From: Mytilus californianus | Lineage: Eukaryota > Mollusca > Bivalvia > Mytilida > Mytilidae | DNA length: 64,000 nt | Assembly (NCBI RefSeq): GCF_021869535.1 | Contig: NW_026262690.1 | Span: 17,695,001-17,759,000 of the forward strand | Direction of reading: 5' to 3' | Shown here: piece after piece, positions 22,529 to 35,340 of the stretch | How positions within the stretch are numbered: position 1 is the first letter of the stretch | Layout of the letters: each line of letters opens with the position of its first letter | Notes under the pieces: model-generated | What the model was told of the DNA's origin: nothing | Databases searched by the model: none | What the model saw: the letters and a program-made list of their open reading frames with translations, nothing else | Program-made: the position numbers and the translations under genes

Positions 22529-24235
22529 TAGATCCTTATTTGCAATCAAAGAAGGAGGCCTTTACCTTTATGTGGCCGGACAGCATTATCATTAATATTA
22601 CTGTTACTTGTTGTAGTTGTCAAAAAAAATCTCCGAAATTAATTTATTGCAGTTGGGTTAATTTATTATAAGTCAAAAACGATCAACATTTAAATTGATA
22701 TGAATATTATACAAGTATGATGTCAGTAATATTTAAATTTCTACTTTGGTCTTCGGAAGATTTGTGTAAATATGCATAATTTTTATTGTTGAGTTGCTGT
22801 CTCATAATGTAATATTGAAAAGAGGAACGCATTTCAACGAGGTGAAATGAAAAATATATTCTAAATTAATATGTTAGGTATTATTTTAATAAAATAGATA
22901 CGTTACAAAAACACCATAATGCAAAAGTACGTTCCCTATAATAGTGACGTCAAAAACGTCAAATTAGAGATGCTGTGACATTTTGGTAGACCACCATGTG
23001 ACCGCTTTATTTTGTTGATTTGTGTATTAATCTTTATTATAAATATATCGAAATGTTCCTTTTGCAAAGGAATTTGAGATTATAATTATTTTTTTCAAAC
23101 AACTGATGTTGTGTTCACTCTTTTTGAAGATTTGTAACAACTTGTCCCTTATAATTCAAAGAAAAAATGAAGACGCTAACATTGTGACATTTTGGTGGAC
23201 ACCCTTTCAACGCATCGATATTCGATTCTAATCGATAAAAATATAATTGAATGCATACAATTGTTTCTTTTTTATTCGGAATTTATCCTACTGGCTTCAT
23301 TTCTCCGTTCTAATATGCATAACACATTATTTTTCATTGTTTTCTATAACTAACGCCGGAAATTACTAACGTAAAACATTGGTTAAAACTTTTGTGACGA
23401 GAGACATTTGGGGATTCATATACTTAGTACTTTGTTGTTTAATGCTAAAAATAAGATTGCTGTAAGAATAAACGCCGTTCAAATGTTATAGATCTGGAGG
23501 CATGTTATGTTTTCTGACTTGATGAAATGTTATGCACAGTTTTACTCAATATTGATAATTTCTTTATAAAACAGTTTTTTTTCTAAACGTTGTTGTGACA
23601 GTGTACTTTTGGCTGGGTTTCTGATAATGATATCGAAGTTTTCATGGGATTCGCTCTTTTACATTTGATAATTTTGCTTTCAAAGAGTTTTCAAAACTTG
23701 TTAAACAAAAGGATATGCGCTATCATCAATTTGATAACATAATTCTCTCGCTATATATGCATTCTGAACTACTGTGCCATAAGGGAGTGATATATTTCCT
23801 TGGTGTTTACACGAAAATTGCGTTATTTACGTCTTACACACGTCGCCCCAAAGTCCTAACTTTCCTCTTCCAAATGGTATAGCATTGTTATATTTTATAT
23901 ACTTGTAAGTACCCGAAATAGGAGGAATACTCGAAGAACAACATTAGTATGTTACCCGTCTACACGACTGAAATATATAAGATTTTTCTCGTTAGTATTC
24001 GGAAAGCTGATTGACAAAACTGAAAAAAAAACCGATAGACCATCTGTAATTTAATTCTCAAGCGTTTTAAAGATTTTTTACACAAATGACACTTGGTCTT
24101 TCCGGTATTTCTCTTATTTAAAGCCGATTTTTGGTGTCAGGAGCATGAAATCAGAAAACGTCACCAACATTGTGCGTAACGTCTCAGCATTTATTTAATC
24201 ACATGTACATATATATTATGTGTATGTGTGTGTGT
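22529..24235. other. Unassigned A+T-rich DNA
   Basis: About 1.7 kb without a supported gene or repeat. The phrase GTGACATTTTGGT occurs twice (about 22975 and 23186), each followed by a short purine-rich stretch; this is too little to define an element. Confidence 0.35.
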
Positions 24236-24500
24236 TTAATACCATCAATGTATTATTTCCAGGGTATTGGTATGTTTATGATTAATACCATCAATGTATC
24301 ATTTCCAGGGTATTGGTATGAATTACCTTTTAGGAAGTGATATATTCCTTAAGTTGTTGAATTTTCAAGGGAGCGTGTCGTCTCTTGGATTCTATCTTGA
24401 CCCCACTGTTTAATTAACAGTATATATATAAGGAAGTTAGGGTAGATCTAGCAGTTGAAGAAGTTGAATTTTCAAGAGAGTATCTCACCCCTTGGATTCA
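24236..24500. repeat. Two short local duplications
   Basis: TAATACCATCAATGTAT is followed by ATTTCCAGGGTATTGGTATG twice (from about 24237 and 24281). Further on, TTGAATTTTCAAGGGAGCGT...CTTGGATTC near 24356 is echoed by TTGAATTTTCAAGAGAGTAT...CTTGGATTC near 24463. Both look like small tandem duplications. Confidence 0.65.
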
Positions 24501-24724
24501 TCCGTCCTTATCATATTTATCAGAATTAACTACGGTTTTTTTCTGTCTCTTTTTTTGTATCATACCGTTCCTTGTTTCCATTTAGTTATTTATATTATTT
24601 AATTGTTTTTATTGTTTGGTGGATAAAAAATGTTTTGTAGCCCGTCTTGTACATGTAGTTTTGTCTTGTGTTTTATATATATGTACATTGGTCATTGTCA
24701 TTTTGCATAGTTTCTTCTGTTACC

Positions 24725-25150
24725 TATTCTAACATCGGACTCGGACTTCTTTTAAACTGAGTTTTATTGTGCGTATTGCTGTATGTTTGTTTATTCTACA
24801 TTGGCTAGAGGTATTAGGGGGGAGGGGGGGGGGGGGGGGTTGAGATCTCACAAACATGTTTAACCCCGCCGCATTTTTGCGCCTGTCCCAAGTCAGGAAC
24901 ATCTGGTATTTGTTAGTCTTGTAGTATGTTTTTTTTTTTTGATTTTGTTTCATTTATATGTTTCGGAGTTTAGTTTGACGTCCATTTTCTCTGAACATTT
25001 TAGTTTTGTTTAGGGGCCAGCTAAAGCCCGCCTCCGGTTGCGGGATTTTCTCGCTGTGTTGAAGACCCATTGGTGGCCTTGAGATGTTTTCAGCTCTTTG
25101 GTCGAGTTGTTGTCTCTTTGACACATTCCCCGTTTCCATTCTCAATTTTA
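24725..25150 (-). repeat. Mussel-type dispersed repeat
   Basis: Contains TTTAACCCCGCCGCATTTTT, GTCCCAAGTCAGGAACATCT, TTTAGGGGCCAGCTAAAGCC, GACCCATTGGTGGCCTTGAG and TTGTCTCTTTGACACATTCC. The same order recurs in part at 41020-41250 (same orientation) and inverted at 31449-31610. I recall this as one of the most abundant repeats in Mytilus sequence. A G run at about 24818-24839 interrupts it. Open frames here are not genes. Confidence 0.8.
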
Positions 25151-25699
25151 TTTATTTTTATCTATGTGAGTCGTCGTGTATGTTATTCATTTTCGGCCGA
25201 AATAAAAATTATGTTATATTTAGCTTTCATTGAGCCTAGTAATTTTACAAGTTATGAAAGTTAAAACGAAAAAAATACTATCATTTAAAACAACCAGTAA
25301 CCTTACAGATACCATACAAAATAAATTTCACGACTTGGACTGAACAATAAACAAGTCTTTTAGAAATTGCAAAAAAAAAAGAATTTCCATCAAGCGCAAC
25401 TGTTGCAAAAAAATAGGTAAATAATTAAAATTTTTTTTTTAGAGTTTGTGTATATGAACATAACTGATTATACAAGAATACACACATACATGTATTTGTA
25501 GTTTTTATTCATATGAATACCACTGTCACTTCCATATAGTATACAATTGTCTGTTTTGTTGTCACAGGTACGCTCAGCAGGTACGTATGGACATGATACT
25601 CTTTAATTGGTTGCCCGGCCTGTGTTGAGATAAGCCAAATAGAAGTCGACCTTCATATATCCAAAAATGATGTCTGTCAGTAACTTCAACATATATTCC
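25151..25699. other. Unassigned DNA
   Basis: No gene was found. Part of it may be the 3' untranslated tail of LINE-2 on the minus strand, but I cannot fix the end. Confidence 0.35.
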
Positions 25700-28690
25700 A
25701 AGTGAAAACAGTTTAAATAAACGTTAAATAAAGATATACAAAATGTTAACTAAATGGGGCTTATTTGTGGTAGCTCAACACAGGGGCAACACAAGGGTGT
25801 TTTATTCACGGTTTGTATTTCATGCAATAACCATCTAATTTAAATCTTGATCTTAATATTGTACGACGACACGTCCGATGGACATTATTACACCGCGCGC
25901 ATCCGTCACATAGCGATTGGTCCAAATACCCACCTTCCCTAACAATATTTGCAAATAATCTGACTTGGTCTATTGACGACTATCTTGTCAAAAATGTCCG
26001 GTGGTATTGAGTTCCAACCTTTAATAGTATTCGGGTTAAAGCTAAATTTGAGTGAGTCTGTTCTGGTTGGCGGTCTGAGGAAATGATATTTATTCTTTGA
26101 TTTGATGATTCTTCCCGGTATTTCTAATTGATCTGTTGGTATATGGACTTTATTGTTTAATCCTTAGTGCAGACGTATGAGTCTACTCTGTGTCTTCTAT
26201 CTTTAAATGATGGTAAATTGAGCTATTTCAGAATCACTGTCATTAATCCAGGTTCATAATCTTTGTTTGATGAAATAAAGCGGACGCTCTTTTTTTGGGA
26301 TATTTTCTAATATCTCCTTGAGATACGTCTGATGGGTAACCCAGGCAGCACTTGAATACTCAAGGACCAGTCGTATAAGTCCTTTGTACGCTTGTAATTT
26401 TACCTCCTGGGGGCAAGATGATAAGTTTGATAATCCAAGTGTTCTGTATGACCTATCACAGATTTCTTCAATATGTTTTCACCAGTATAAGGTACTTGTG
26501 ATGTTTACGCCAAGATACTTGATTGATTATAGAAATACAAGTTTGGTGTCTTTCAAGGTATAATCAAATTCTACATTATTGTTCTTTCTGCTAAGTATCA
26601 CCATGTCACATTTGACCGGTCGAAATCTAATACACTGTGTTGCTGCCCAATTTCCTAGTCTGTCTATGTCTTCCTGTATTTTTTACAATCATTGATGGTG
26701 TTGATTTCTGTATAGCAAACGCAGGCATCGGCAAATAGTCTGATATCGGATGTAATATTTTCAGAGATGTCGTTGATGTGTAGCAGAAATGATATCGGAC
26801 CAAAGACAAGATGTACCTTGCGGGACGTCTGAGAGCACTGATGTGGTATTTTTAATTGCAACCATTTACTACAACGCATTGTCTTCTGTATTAAAAATGA
26901 GTCTATCCAATCTAATTTGTTTGTTCGAATTCCATATCTGCTGAGCTTACATTTTAGAAGTTCGTGAGGTACCGTATCAAATGCCTTTTCAAAATCAAGT
27001 ATAAAGATGTCAGTCTTTTTCCTGTTTTCTATGGATGTTGGCCAGTCGTGTATTACACTTTATAGTTATGTCTCACAGCTATGATATTTTCTGATGGCAT
27101 GCTGTCTGTTGTTGAGTATATTTTGGTCTTCAAAGTGTTGCATAAGGTTTGAGCATATAATGTCTTCTAGTAAGTTACATTTAATACAAGTTAGTGATAC
27201 TGATCGATAATTCAGCTTTCTCGTTGACGATTTTGAAGTGATGGAATCCCTTGTTTGTCTGCTTTCTGGCTATATATGTATTTAAACATGGTTTAGTATC
27301 TTGTCTGATATCTCCTATCAGGTTGTTAACATAGTTTTTATGAACTGATTTTACCTTTTTTTATTTCTGGTATTTCTGATGCTTTGTTATTTAGGCTTTA
27401 GCCTTGGACTCCTCGTATTCTTGTATTTATCATGGGCTCTGTTCTTTCGTTTTTTTAGTCGTTTTATGCTGATGTTAATCAAGAGTAATGACTGTTTTCC
27501 TCCCGCTATTTTAATTGGTACATTCTTCTTATTTGTTTTTTAGAATGATTTTTTTTTTATTTATTTCCAATTGTCCTCTATTGGTCGATTGTTAAGGTGG
27601 CGTTTGAAGTAACAATCTGTAAAACAGTTTTTTGCATCTTCTGTCATCTGGTTGTAATCTCCTTTTGAGTATTTGAAAAAAAATTCTCATTGGTCTAGTT
27701 TTTTTCGGAACTGTACATCTTAGAGTACCCTTAACCATATTATGGTCGCTGACTTTATCTGGTGAGTATAAGTTGATAACTTTGCCTTGCAAATAAAATT
27801 GTTATGAGCAGGTCTAGGGTGTTTTCCTCTCTTGCCGGGAAGTGAACTAGTCATTCAACACTTGCTTCGTTCAATATATCTATTAATGTCTGACCCTCGC
27901 TATGAGCAAGACAGGAGTTGGTATCTTTGTTAATTTTGGTCTTCAAATTGATTTTACGTTAGTTGAAATCCTCAAGAAGATATATTTGAGGATGACAATT
28001 ACGTTTGCCCTGTTCTTTTATCTGGTCAGATTGGTCTTTCAGTAATTTTATGTGATCAGCTGGTGCATCTGGTTACCGGTACAAGCTACCTATAAAATGA
28101 GGTTTTCCATTAATTGTGAATCTGCTCAAGGTTGATTCTGATCCATTTTCAAGCTCTTCCATTTGTGCTAAGGGAGCTACCATTTGATTTTTATGGGGGG
28201 GGGGGGGGGGGGGGCTAGGTTAAAATTTGAAAAAAATAGGCAGGACAGGAGTTTGGAGTAAAAAAAAAGGCAGGATGAGATTATTTGCCAAAAAAAAGGC
28301 AGGATGACAATTTATGTAAAAAAAAAGTCAGGATAAAGTAAAAAAAAAGGGCAGGACCGAATAGAGTAAAAAATAAAAAGGCAGGACCGAAAAGAGGGAA
28401 AAATAAAAAGGCAGGACAAAATTTTTCATCCTAGCCCCCCATAAAAATCAAATGCAAGCTTTTACAAGCAGCATAGTCCCTCCACAATTTGCTGTTCTTT
28501 CGTTGAGGTATATGTCATATCCTAATGAGTCTGGAAAAAGTTCATTGGGTTTGATACTGCTGTCAATTTTGGTTTATTGTATCGCAACTATGTCTGGGTT
28601 TTCTGTCGACTAGTATCCTAAGCTTGTAGTTTCAGTTTTTTACCTCTTATTAATTCCGTTGAAGTTAATTGATACAAAATCTATCTTACC
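25700..28690 (-). mobile_element. LINE-2: old decayed non-LTR retrotransposon
   Basis: Minus-strand coding traces run in the correct order with many stops and shifts. Endonuclease: SINFNGINK (28660), DIVAIQ.TKID (28570), CGGTMLLVK (28475), IGSLYR (28080), LLEDFN (27975), SDHNMV (27745). Reverse transcriptase: SCET (27090), FILDFEKAFDTVPHELLKC (27000-26950), FGPISFLLHINDIS (26795) and FADA where FADD is expected (26740). C-terminal: YLGVNIT (26510), LVLEYSSAAW (26370) and FNPNTIKGWNSIPPDI (26040-25990), a signature of CR1/jockey-type elements. Every domain is broken. A G-run element sits inside the endonuclease region at 28171-28460. Limits are approximate. Confidence 0.85.
28171..28460. mobile_element. 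G-run/C-run capped element, copy 2, nested in LINE-2
   Basis: The left end AGGGAGCTACCATTTGAT and G run (from about 28195) match copy 1. The interior has the same six A-run plus GGCAGGA units in the same order. The right end is decayed: the C run is six bases and ATCAAATG is followed by CAAGCT instead of GTAGCT. LINE-2 endonuclease traces continue on both sides, so this inserted after LINE-2. Confidence 0.85.
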
Positions 28691-29430
28691 ATATGATTTA
28701 GTGGTACATGTAAGTGTTGCTTTGTTTGATGGATCAAAGTTATCGGATAGTACCTCATATTGGTTTCTTGTTTCTATACTTCATGCTTTACTTGAGAAGG
28801 AAGTTTATAGGTTGGTGTCATTACCAGATGGACATATCCAGGTGCAAATTTAAAGATAATCACGAAAGGTTAGATATTGGTAAAAATAGTTACTATACAC
28901 GGATGAGTTGATTTTGTATGATCCAAATACGAAGAATACGGTGTTGATGTCCAAATAAGATCACAAAACAGATATCGTTTCCGAAAATTTGACAACATTT
29001 GACAAAAATTTCCCTCGAGATATCGTGTATTACAACTTGACGCATGCGCAACATAAATGTATTTGCTCTAATAAAAATTGTTAATGGTCTATTGTCTATA
29101 GGTACATGTGACTAATAAAATTATAAGGAATATACATGTATGTATGTGCATCAACATGAAGCAATAATTTTCAATCGGATCTTGAATGCCCATACTGTAG
29201 TTTTATTCCTTATCTTCCGTATTTAATATCTTCCCAATTCTATACATCATTCTAGCATTTAGAACCTTAGGCAAATCATAAGGCAACCAACCAGAACCGA
29301 TATTTGTTAGGTAATAATTTCAAGATGGCGTGAATATCAAATGAAACTAATAGATTCGCACGAGGATGCGAAACTAAAATACAAACAGTATCGAATAAGA
29401 TGAAAAATAAAGATTCTACGGGCCCATATA
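28691..29430. other. Unassigned DNA
   Basis: No gene could be supported. Two overlapping plus-strand frames at 28659-28911 show no family resemblance and overlap the 5' side of the LINE-2 copy. Confidence 0.35.
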
Positions 29431-29444
29431 TATATACGCTAATC

Positions 29445-30060
29445 TTGACCCCTTTGGCATCATTGGTGCCTTTTAGCTCGGAGACTGTAAGAGCTATTTC
29501 AAATCTAATGGCAGATTGTAGACAAGAATAAACAATCTATAGATCGAAAAATAAAAAAGTTGATAGTTTGAGGTTCAGTCTAAGTTGAACCGTTAAAGTT
29601 TATGATCTATAAATTCCAGGTCAATATGTTAGCTCACACCAGATTTAAAAAAAAGCTTGTAGCCACTTCGGTACTTTTTAGCCCTGAAACTGTAAGAGGT
29701 ATCCTTAATCTCATTCCAAATGCAGGCAGAAAAATGTAATCAGGAATCTATAGAAAGAAAAACACTCTAAACTTGACAAGAAATAAAAAGTTTATATTTT
29801 TTCATTTTGGACCCTAACAACTCAAAAACTATAAATACTATGGCAAATTCGTTACTCATGCCAGATGCAGAATTAAGAAAAAACAAAACACGAAAAACAA
29901 AAACACAGCATGATGAATGAAACTCGTCAAAACTGAAAAAGAAATAGATGCTCCACTCCAAAATCAACGAAATTACCAAGGATGGCCCTTTTTAGTCCTT
30001 TATTTCAGAAACCAGTGGTGTAAGAATCCCCAGAAATTTCCTTTGAAACACACTTTCTTT
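29445..30060. repeat. Highly degenerate tandem repeat, ~150-200-bp unit
   Basis: A loose phrase of the kind CCCTTTnG...TTTTAG or CCCTAAnA, then (G/C)AAACTnTAAnA, then ATGCAGG/ATGCAGA recurs near 29450-29520, 29680-29730, 29810-29875 and 29985-30020. The match is by eye and weak. Confidence 0.4.
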
Positions 30061-30644
30061 ATCTTAAAATGTAAACTGTTTACCCTCACTACACACTGAT
30101 GTAAAGAATTCAATACTTTTGATTTTTAAAATCAAATAACACTGATAAGGTATATCAAGTAATCGACAGATTGATTAAAGCTGAGTGACAAGTACATTAA
30201 GGAAGCCGATTGATTGATTGATTGATGCTTTACTTCGCAAATAAAATGACCGACTGCTATGAAAAAAACCCCATTTGTATGACTAGGAAAATCAAACACT
30301 TGATTCAAAAATTAAAGAATCAAACTAAGTCTTCTCAAAATACTGGAAGTGCAAGTACACGTACATGCACCAGTGACATAATCATTGTACGGTATTTCGG
30401 ATTGTCTGTTTCAAAACGACGCGATAAAACTGGAAGAATTATAAAAAAAGTTTATTTATGTACATATGTTTATTTCAATATAACTCAAAAAATTGTTATT
30501 CTACACGTAAACTATTTTCGAACGTGATAGTTAAGTAATCAAATAATTAAACTAATATAAGAATTAATTAAATTTTCATTAAACCAAGGATTTTGAAAGT
30601 AGGACTACTATAAAACTCATTGATAAACCATATATAAGAATAAA
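30061..30644. other. 3' flank of TNF-like gene 1, nothing recognised
   Basis: A+T-rich, with a (GATT)n stretch near 30208-30226. A 101-codon plus-strand frame at 30222-30527 has no recognised features. The 3' UTR of gene 1 should lie at the right end of this interval. Confidence 0.35.
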
Positions 30645-33100
30645 TTAAATTTTTATTATACCAATATAAGAATAATATCTATATAAGTATTTGTTATTGT
30701 GCACATCAACAAATAGACTATCCCCTGGATTCAATCTAAATTCTCCATGTATAAATATATTTTCAAAACTATATCTTTCTTTGGGAACTTTCACTACTTT
30801 GCTTATAAGTTTCCTCTCTTTAGTATTGATAAATGTAGAATTTGTCTCACTCTGGATAAGAGTAATGCGTATTTGGTTGTAAGGTAGTTCGTGGTACGTT
30901 TCCTTAAATCGCAGTGATACCGATAAATATACATAATATATATTACTGTCTGATATATGTATCCTATCAGTAGTTGTATTCCGACCATTAAGTTCACACG
31001 ATTTAATCGGTAACCAAGGAATGATTTCTAAAAGTAGAAAAGTTTAAAATGAATACATGAAATAAAATAAAATTGATTTTCTTTGTACATAAATAGCTGA
31101 AAAATATTGTACTATATAACTTTTCGATGATTACTTCCTCTGACTAATTGAATCACTATAGAGACACAGCATTTTAAAAATAGCTTAGAAATGAAATTTC
31201 TTATACTTTTTACATTATAGTAAATTGCCAGTTCAAACATATAGAAAGCGTCCACTATAAGTGCCGGACCAATCAAGTTATGAAATGTGAAGGAATTTCA
31301 TAGAGGTATGGTACCTATTTGAGTGAACACTCAGCACATGTCTCTTTTTAACCTTCACCAGGTTCGTTCGTCACTAAACATTTAGGAACCAAACTATATA
31401 AAACATGAAAGAAACCAGAATGGTCTTAGATTAGCTGAAGTTGTCTAATATAATGGAGAATGGAAACGGGGGATGTGTCAAAGAGACAACAACGATCAAA
31501 GAGCAGAAAACAACCCAAATCAACCTACTGGTCTGTAACGCATCGCGAAAATCCCGCACCAGGAGGCTGGCTTCAGCTGGCCCCTAAACTAATGTCCACA
31601 TTGACAGCAGAAATTTCCGCGAATTTGAAATTACAATATCAAAGAAGTTATGTCATTTTCCAACAAGTTTCAATTAAATTGTTTTGTATGCATGGACTAT
31701 CTAGCAACAATTAGTATATAACGAAATTAAAAATGACAAGATTACTCTGGTCAAACTCTAAACTATCATATTTATGAAAATGTAATGTGGGATGGATGAA
31801 GGACGATGCCAGGTGATTGCAATAAGTGAACAATGAGATAACTAAACATATAGACTTTCATATACAGTTTCAATTTGTCTTTAGACATCTTTAATTTTTA
31901 ACTTGATGTAACATACCACTTTCTGGAGTTTCTACTTTTTCAATGCCATGATTACATGCTGTATTTTCCACTCCGGATGATCGCCTCGTTTGTTCTCGGA
32001 ATATCTGCAAAAACAATGTAAAAAAAATATAGCTTCCTTGTTATCACTATTGTATTTTTTCTGTGAAAAAATTACTCATCGAATATTTATATACCTTATA
32101 AATACATGTATATTATACGTTTTGCTTAGTTGCAAATTAAAAGAAATAGATAAATAAACAATTGTATATCTAGTTGATACGACAAGGTAATCCAATTTAG
32201 TAGGCGTTCTACTACAACATTTATAATTTCCTTTTATTTAGATTTATGTAAGTACATCTGTACTTCTTCCTTTCTTCTTTGATTAACTATATTTTCTTTT
32301 TAACCCAGGTATTGTCAGTCTTTCTTTGACATCCAATTGTTACTTTGTATCATTCCCTTAAATAAAAGAACATTTTGGGGGTATGTGTTAATAAGGAAGC
32401 AACTTGTAGTACTATGAATTTGAAGTGCTAAACATGTACCTAAATAATGGAGTACTTTTTCAGTTCTTCAAAATTATCGTTCTATTTCAGTACCATAATC
32501 TAAACGTTTAGAGAATTTCAGTTACATAGTGTGTGTAATGGATTAGAATAGCATAGTGTATTAGATGTAGTGATTTTGTGTCATGGATGGATAGCCAATA
32601 TCCTTTTTTTTTCTATTTTATATCAGGATTTAGTGCACTATTTCCATTTAGTATTTTCTTACCATTCTATACAGCAATGCATATTGAAGTGAATCTCTTA
32701 CACAACAGGTAAAACTCTGACGATCAGATATATCATGGAATAAATATTTAGCACAGCCAGAATGGTGCACATCTTCTCGTCGTAGTGTAAAACACACACT
32801 TGTTTCGTCTAAATGCATATATCTCCACGAATCATCGTAATGTGTCTGTTTAATTTTCAACGAAAATTCATAAATTTCAAATAAAGTGAATACGCTATAT
32901 CCTAATATTCCTAGAAACATGAATAACGACAAAATGCAAAATATTATCAATATACTAGTATATCTATAGGAACATTCTATTAAAAAAAGCTTTTTGTTAT
33001 GATTTTGTTTTTGTTGTGACTGGACAGGAATATGAATCCTGAGTGTTGACTGTTCAGTTTCATGAGCCTGCCATTCATTGTCATGAATTTCTGTTTGCAT
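30645..33100 (-). CDS. TNF-like ligand 1, type II membrane protein, 302 aa
   Basis: Exons 32663-33100 (146 codons, donor GTAAGA), 31917-32004 (88 nt, after TTTTTGCAG, donor GTATGT) and 30645-31027 (after CTACTTTTAG, stop TAA 30645-30647). Phases 0 and 1; total 909 nt. I start at ATG 33100 because the frame further upstream has no ATG. A short polar cytoplasmic tail leads to a membrane segment (SILIIFCILSLFMFLGILGY), then a stalk with Cys in SVCFTL, SGCAKYLF and FTCCVRDS. Exon 3 encodes a beta-rich domain: SCELNGR, ISDSNIYYVYLSVSLRF, then IFIHGEFRLNPGDSLFVDV and a terminal YIGIIKI, in the order of strands expected for the TNF homology domain (family knowledge; by eye). It probably acts as a membrane or shed trimer on TNF receptors (inference). 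Intron 2 carries a mussel-type repeat. A TATA-like TTTTATAAAAAG lies about 60 bp upstream of the ATG. Confidence 0.8.
31449..31610 (+). repeat. Mussel-type dispersed repeat in intron 2
   Basis: GAATGGAAACGGGGGATGTG, CAAAGAGACAACAACG and CCCGCACCAGGAGGCTGGCT are the reverse complement of the block at 25010-25145. The insertion lies wholly inside intron 2 of TNF-like gene 1. The 84-codon frame over it is not a gene. Confidence 0.8.
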
Positions 33101-33169
33101 TTTGTTCAAAAGATAAAATTGTCTACCGGTATTTAATATGGTTGTGGTTTGTTTCTTTTTATAAAATTA

Positions 33170-34440
33170 AAGCATTGACATACTTGTACATTTCCTAAAT
33201 ATTTATATTATATAATTACGGAAATCTCCAATAACAAAAGGGAAATTGATCACTAAAAATAGATGTTAAAACTATTTTGAGGAAATTCAACAATGAATTA
33301 TCGAATAAAAATCAAAATAGGTTTCCAGATCTACTGAGCTAATATTAGCCTGTAACTTTATTGAGATTTTACTTGATTTTATTAGATAAATCTAAAATTC
33401 CAGATGTATACTTTACGGTCATATAAAATATTGGGGAAGAATTTACTATTAAACCAATTGTAAAACTATTTTTTTTAACCAATAATTCTGTCCCTACAAT
33501 AATATAGCCTATGTTGTAAACATTTAGCTAATTATTTGTCGGTAAATATGGTTTGTGTTTTTTCTTAGGGAGTTTTTTCTTCTTACTGTTATTATCATTA
33601 TTCGTGTAATTTTTTTTTAATTTTTTTTATTTGGTTTGGTTTCTTTGAGTTGAAATTGTCTTGTATTTCTAAATTTTCTTTTTTATGAGAGTGCAGATGT
33701 TTTAATCGTCCATTTAACACTTTTTTGCATCGAACAGATCGTATTATGTTTCTTAACTAAATAGGGTGGTCTAAATACTTATGTTTCACTGAAATAAAAA
33801 TCTACCATTTATTATAAACAACTTATAAAATATAAATGAATGTTATATATTGCCGTGTCGGAGTCTATATATTCGAACAATGCTAAAGGAATGTTAAAAC
33901 TGTCCAAGATTAACATTTCAGACGTGTAATAATCAGCACTGACCTTCCACTTTTGAAACTTTTCTGAGGTTAGGATCATTTCTTGACGGTCTTATAGCAT
34001 TAAATTTCATAATAGTAATGAGAATTATCACCGAACATAAACAGTGGAAAGTATGAATCTCCAAACATTGAGTGCTGAGGAGATGTACCTATAGGTGGCT
34101 AACAGTATGTCCACAGTTGTATGGACTCAATATATCAAAATCAGTCATCGAATTTGCCTCCGTATTGTTCAAATCTTATTTTTTTTCTATTTTTTATTTG
34201 ATTAATTGCATTCTAGATCAAAAGTCATTGAATTCAAATAAAGGCAACAGTAGTATACCGCTGTTCGAAATTCATAAATCGATTGAGAAAAAAACAAATC
34301 AAAACGTATCTTTTTTATTTTTGTTTAAAGTAAACGAGTGTAGATTTAAAATGAAAATCTGCATTGTAGGATTATGGAAAAACCTTAATCATTTGTGTTA
34401 ATTTGGTTTATTTGAATCATATCTTTTTGTCAACAGGGAA
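33170..34440. repeat. 5' flank of gene 1, segmental duplicate of 37990-39140
   Basis: Shared stretches in the same order include GATTTTATTAGATAAATCTA (against GATTCTATTAGATAAAACTA at 38170), TTTGGTTTGG, GAAACTTTTCTGAGGTTAGGAT (against GAAAACTTTTCTAAAGTCTGTCTGAAGTTAGGAAT near 38795) and CCAAACATTGAGTGCTGAGG followed by GGTGGCTAACA (against CCAAACGTTGAGTACGGAAC, GGAGGCTAACA). It is therefore an upstream flank duplicated with the TNF-like unit. Confidence 0.7.
34235..34310 (+). repeat. Short copy of a mussel-type dispersed repeat
   Basis: AATAAAGGCAACAGTAGTAT then ACCGCTGTTC matches 39950-39980 exactly over about 30 bases, then the two diverge. Only the left end of the family is present here. 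Confidence 0.75.
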
Positions 34441-35154
34441 ACCATCTCGGTGGACAAAGTTTGTTACTGTGGCTTGATTGTAACAGTTGCTCTCTACATA
34501 TTGCAGTTCGTTCAGAATCTGACTAAATTGCAGTTTGTATCAAATCAAACTGTTCAACTTGTCAGAAATTTAATCAATTACTGTTGAAAATACAAGCATG
34601 TTATCAAAGTGCAAAATGGTAAACTATAGCATATTTACAATCCTATAAGATGTTAATTCCACTGCATCGCTAAATGATAGAGTGGCCTAAAAAAACTGCC
34701 ATTTAATTAAAATGCTCCATGAAATATACTTTTAGCTAAAATACGTTTTCACGAAGTTTTAAAGGGAGATAAGACATATTACAATGAGCCAAACCAGTAT
34801 GATGAATATATATTTGATTATCTTACAAAGAGAACTCATTTCAAACAACATATTGTATGTTCACATATATTTTACCGAATATAACAGGTTTTAATTCAAA
34901 CTGGTGTCTTGTTCTTACAAATATAGAATACTTTTTAAAAGAAATATAGTATGAAAACTTGGTTTGCATGGGCATTTTTATAGCAATTAAAAAATTACAA
35001 ACCCTCACCTTTTCATTGACTAATTGCAATAATAATGTGTTTAAAATTTTTATTTAGCAACACATTCATAATAGTCATGAAGTGCAGATCAAATCTTAAT
35101 GAATTGTATGTATGCTTTATCTTATCACTTTTTACTTTTATGACTTGACTGTTT
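34441..35154. other. Unassigned DNA
   Basis: No supported gene. A minus-strand frame at 34841-35029 is low-complexity and lacks splice sites. Confidence 0.3.
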
Positions 35155-35340
35155 CATTCAGCAGTTAGCAATTTCTGTCCGGTTGACCAGTTCGATATGA
35201 TGGAACAAATTGCAATTGGGTCAGATTTAGGATTAACTGCAAAAGGTCGAGAGAAACACTTATTCGGTTTTTAGCGTTCCCGATGAAGGTAAATCCAGAA
35301 AAGCGCTTCGGACGCATTAAATTTATAACGTAATGTTTTA
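35155..35340 (+). repeat. Dispersed repeat end with an exon-like segment
   Basis: After TTTCATTCAG, a plus frame reads SNFCPVDQFDMMEQIAIG and continues to a stop about 28 codons further on. Immediately after it comes GATGAAGGTAAATCCAGAAA then GCGCTTCGGACGC, a phrase that recurs diverged at 41578-41612 and that I recall as a common mussel repeat end. The peptide could be a captured or orphan exon; I cannot tell. Confidence 0.4.
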
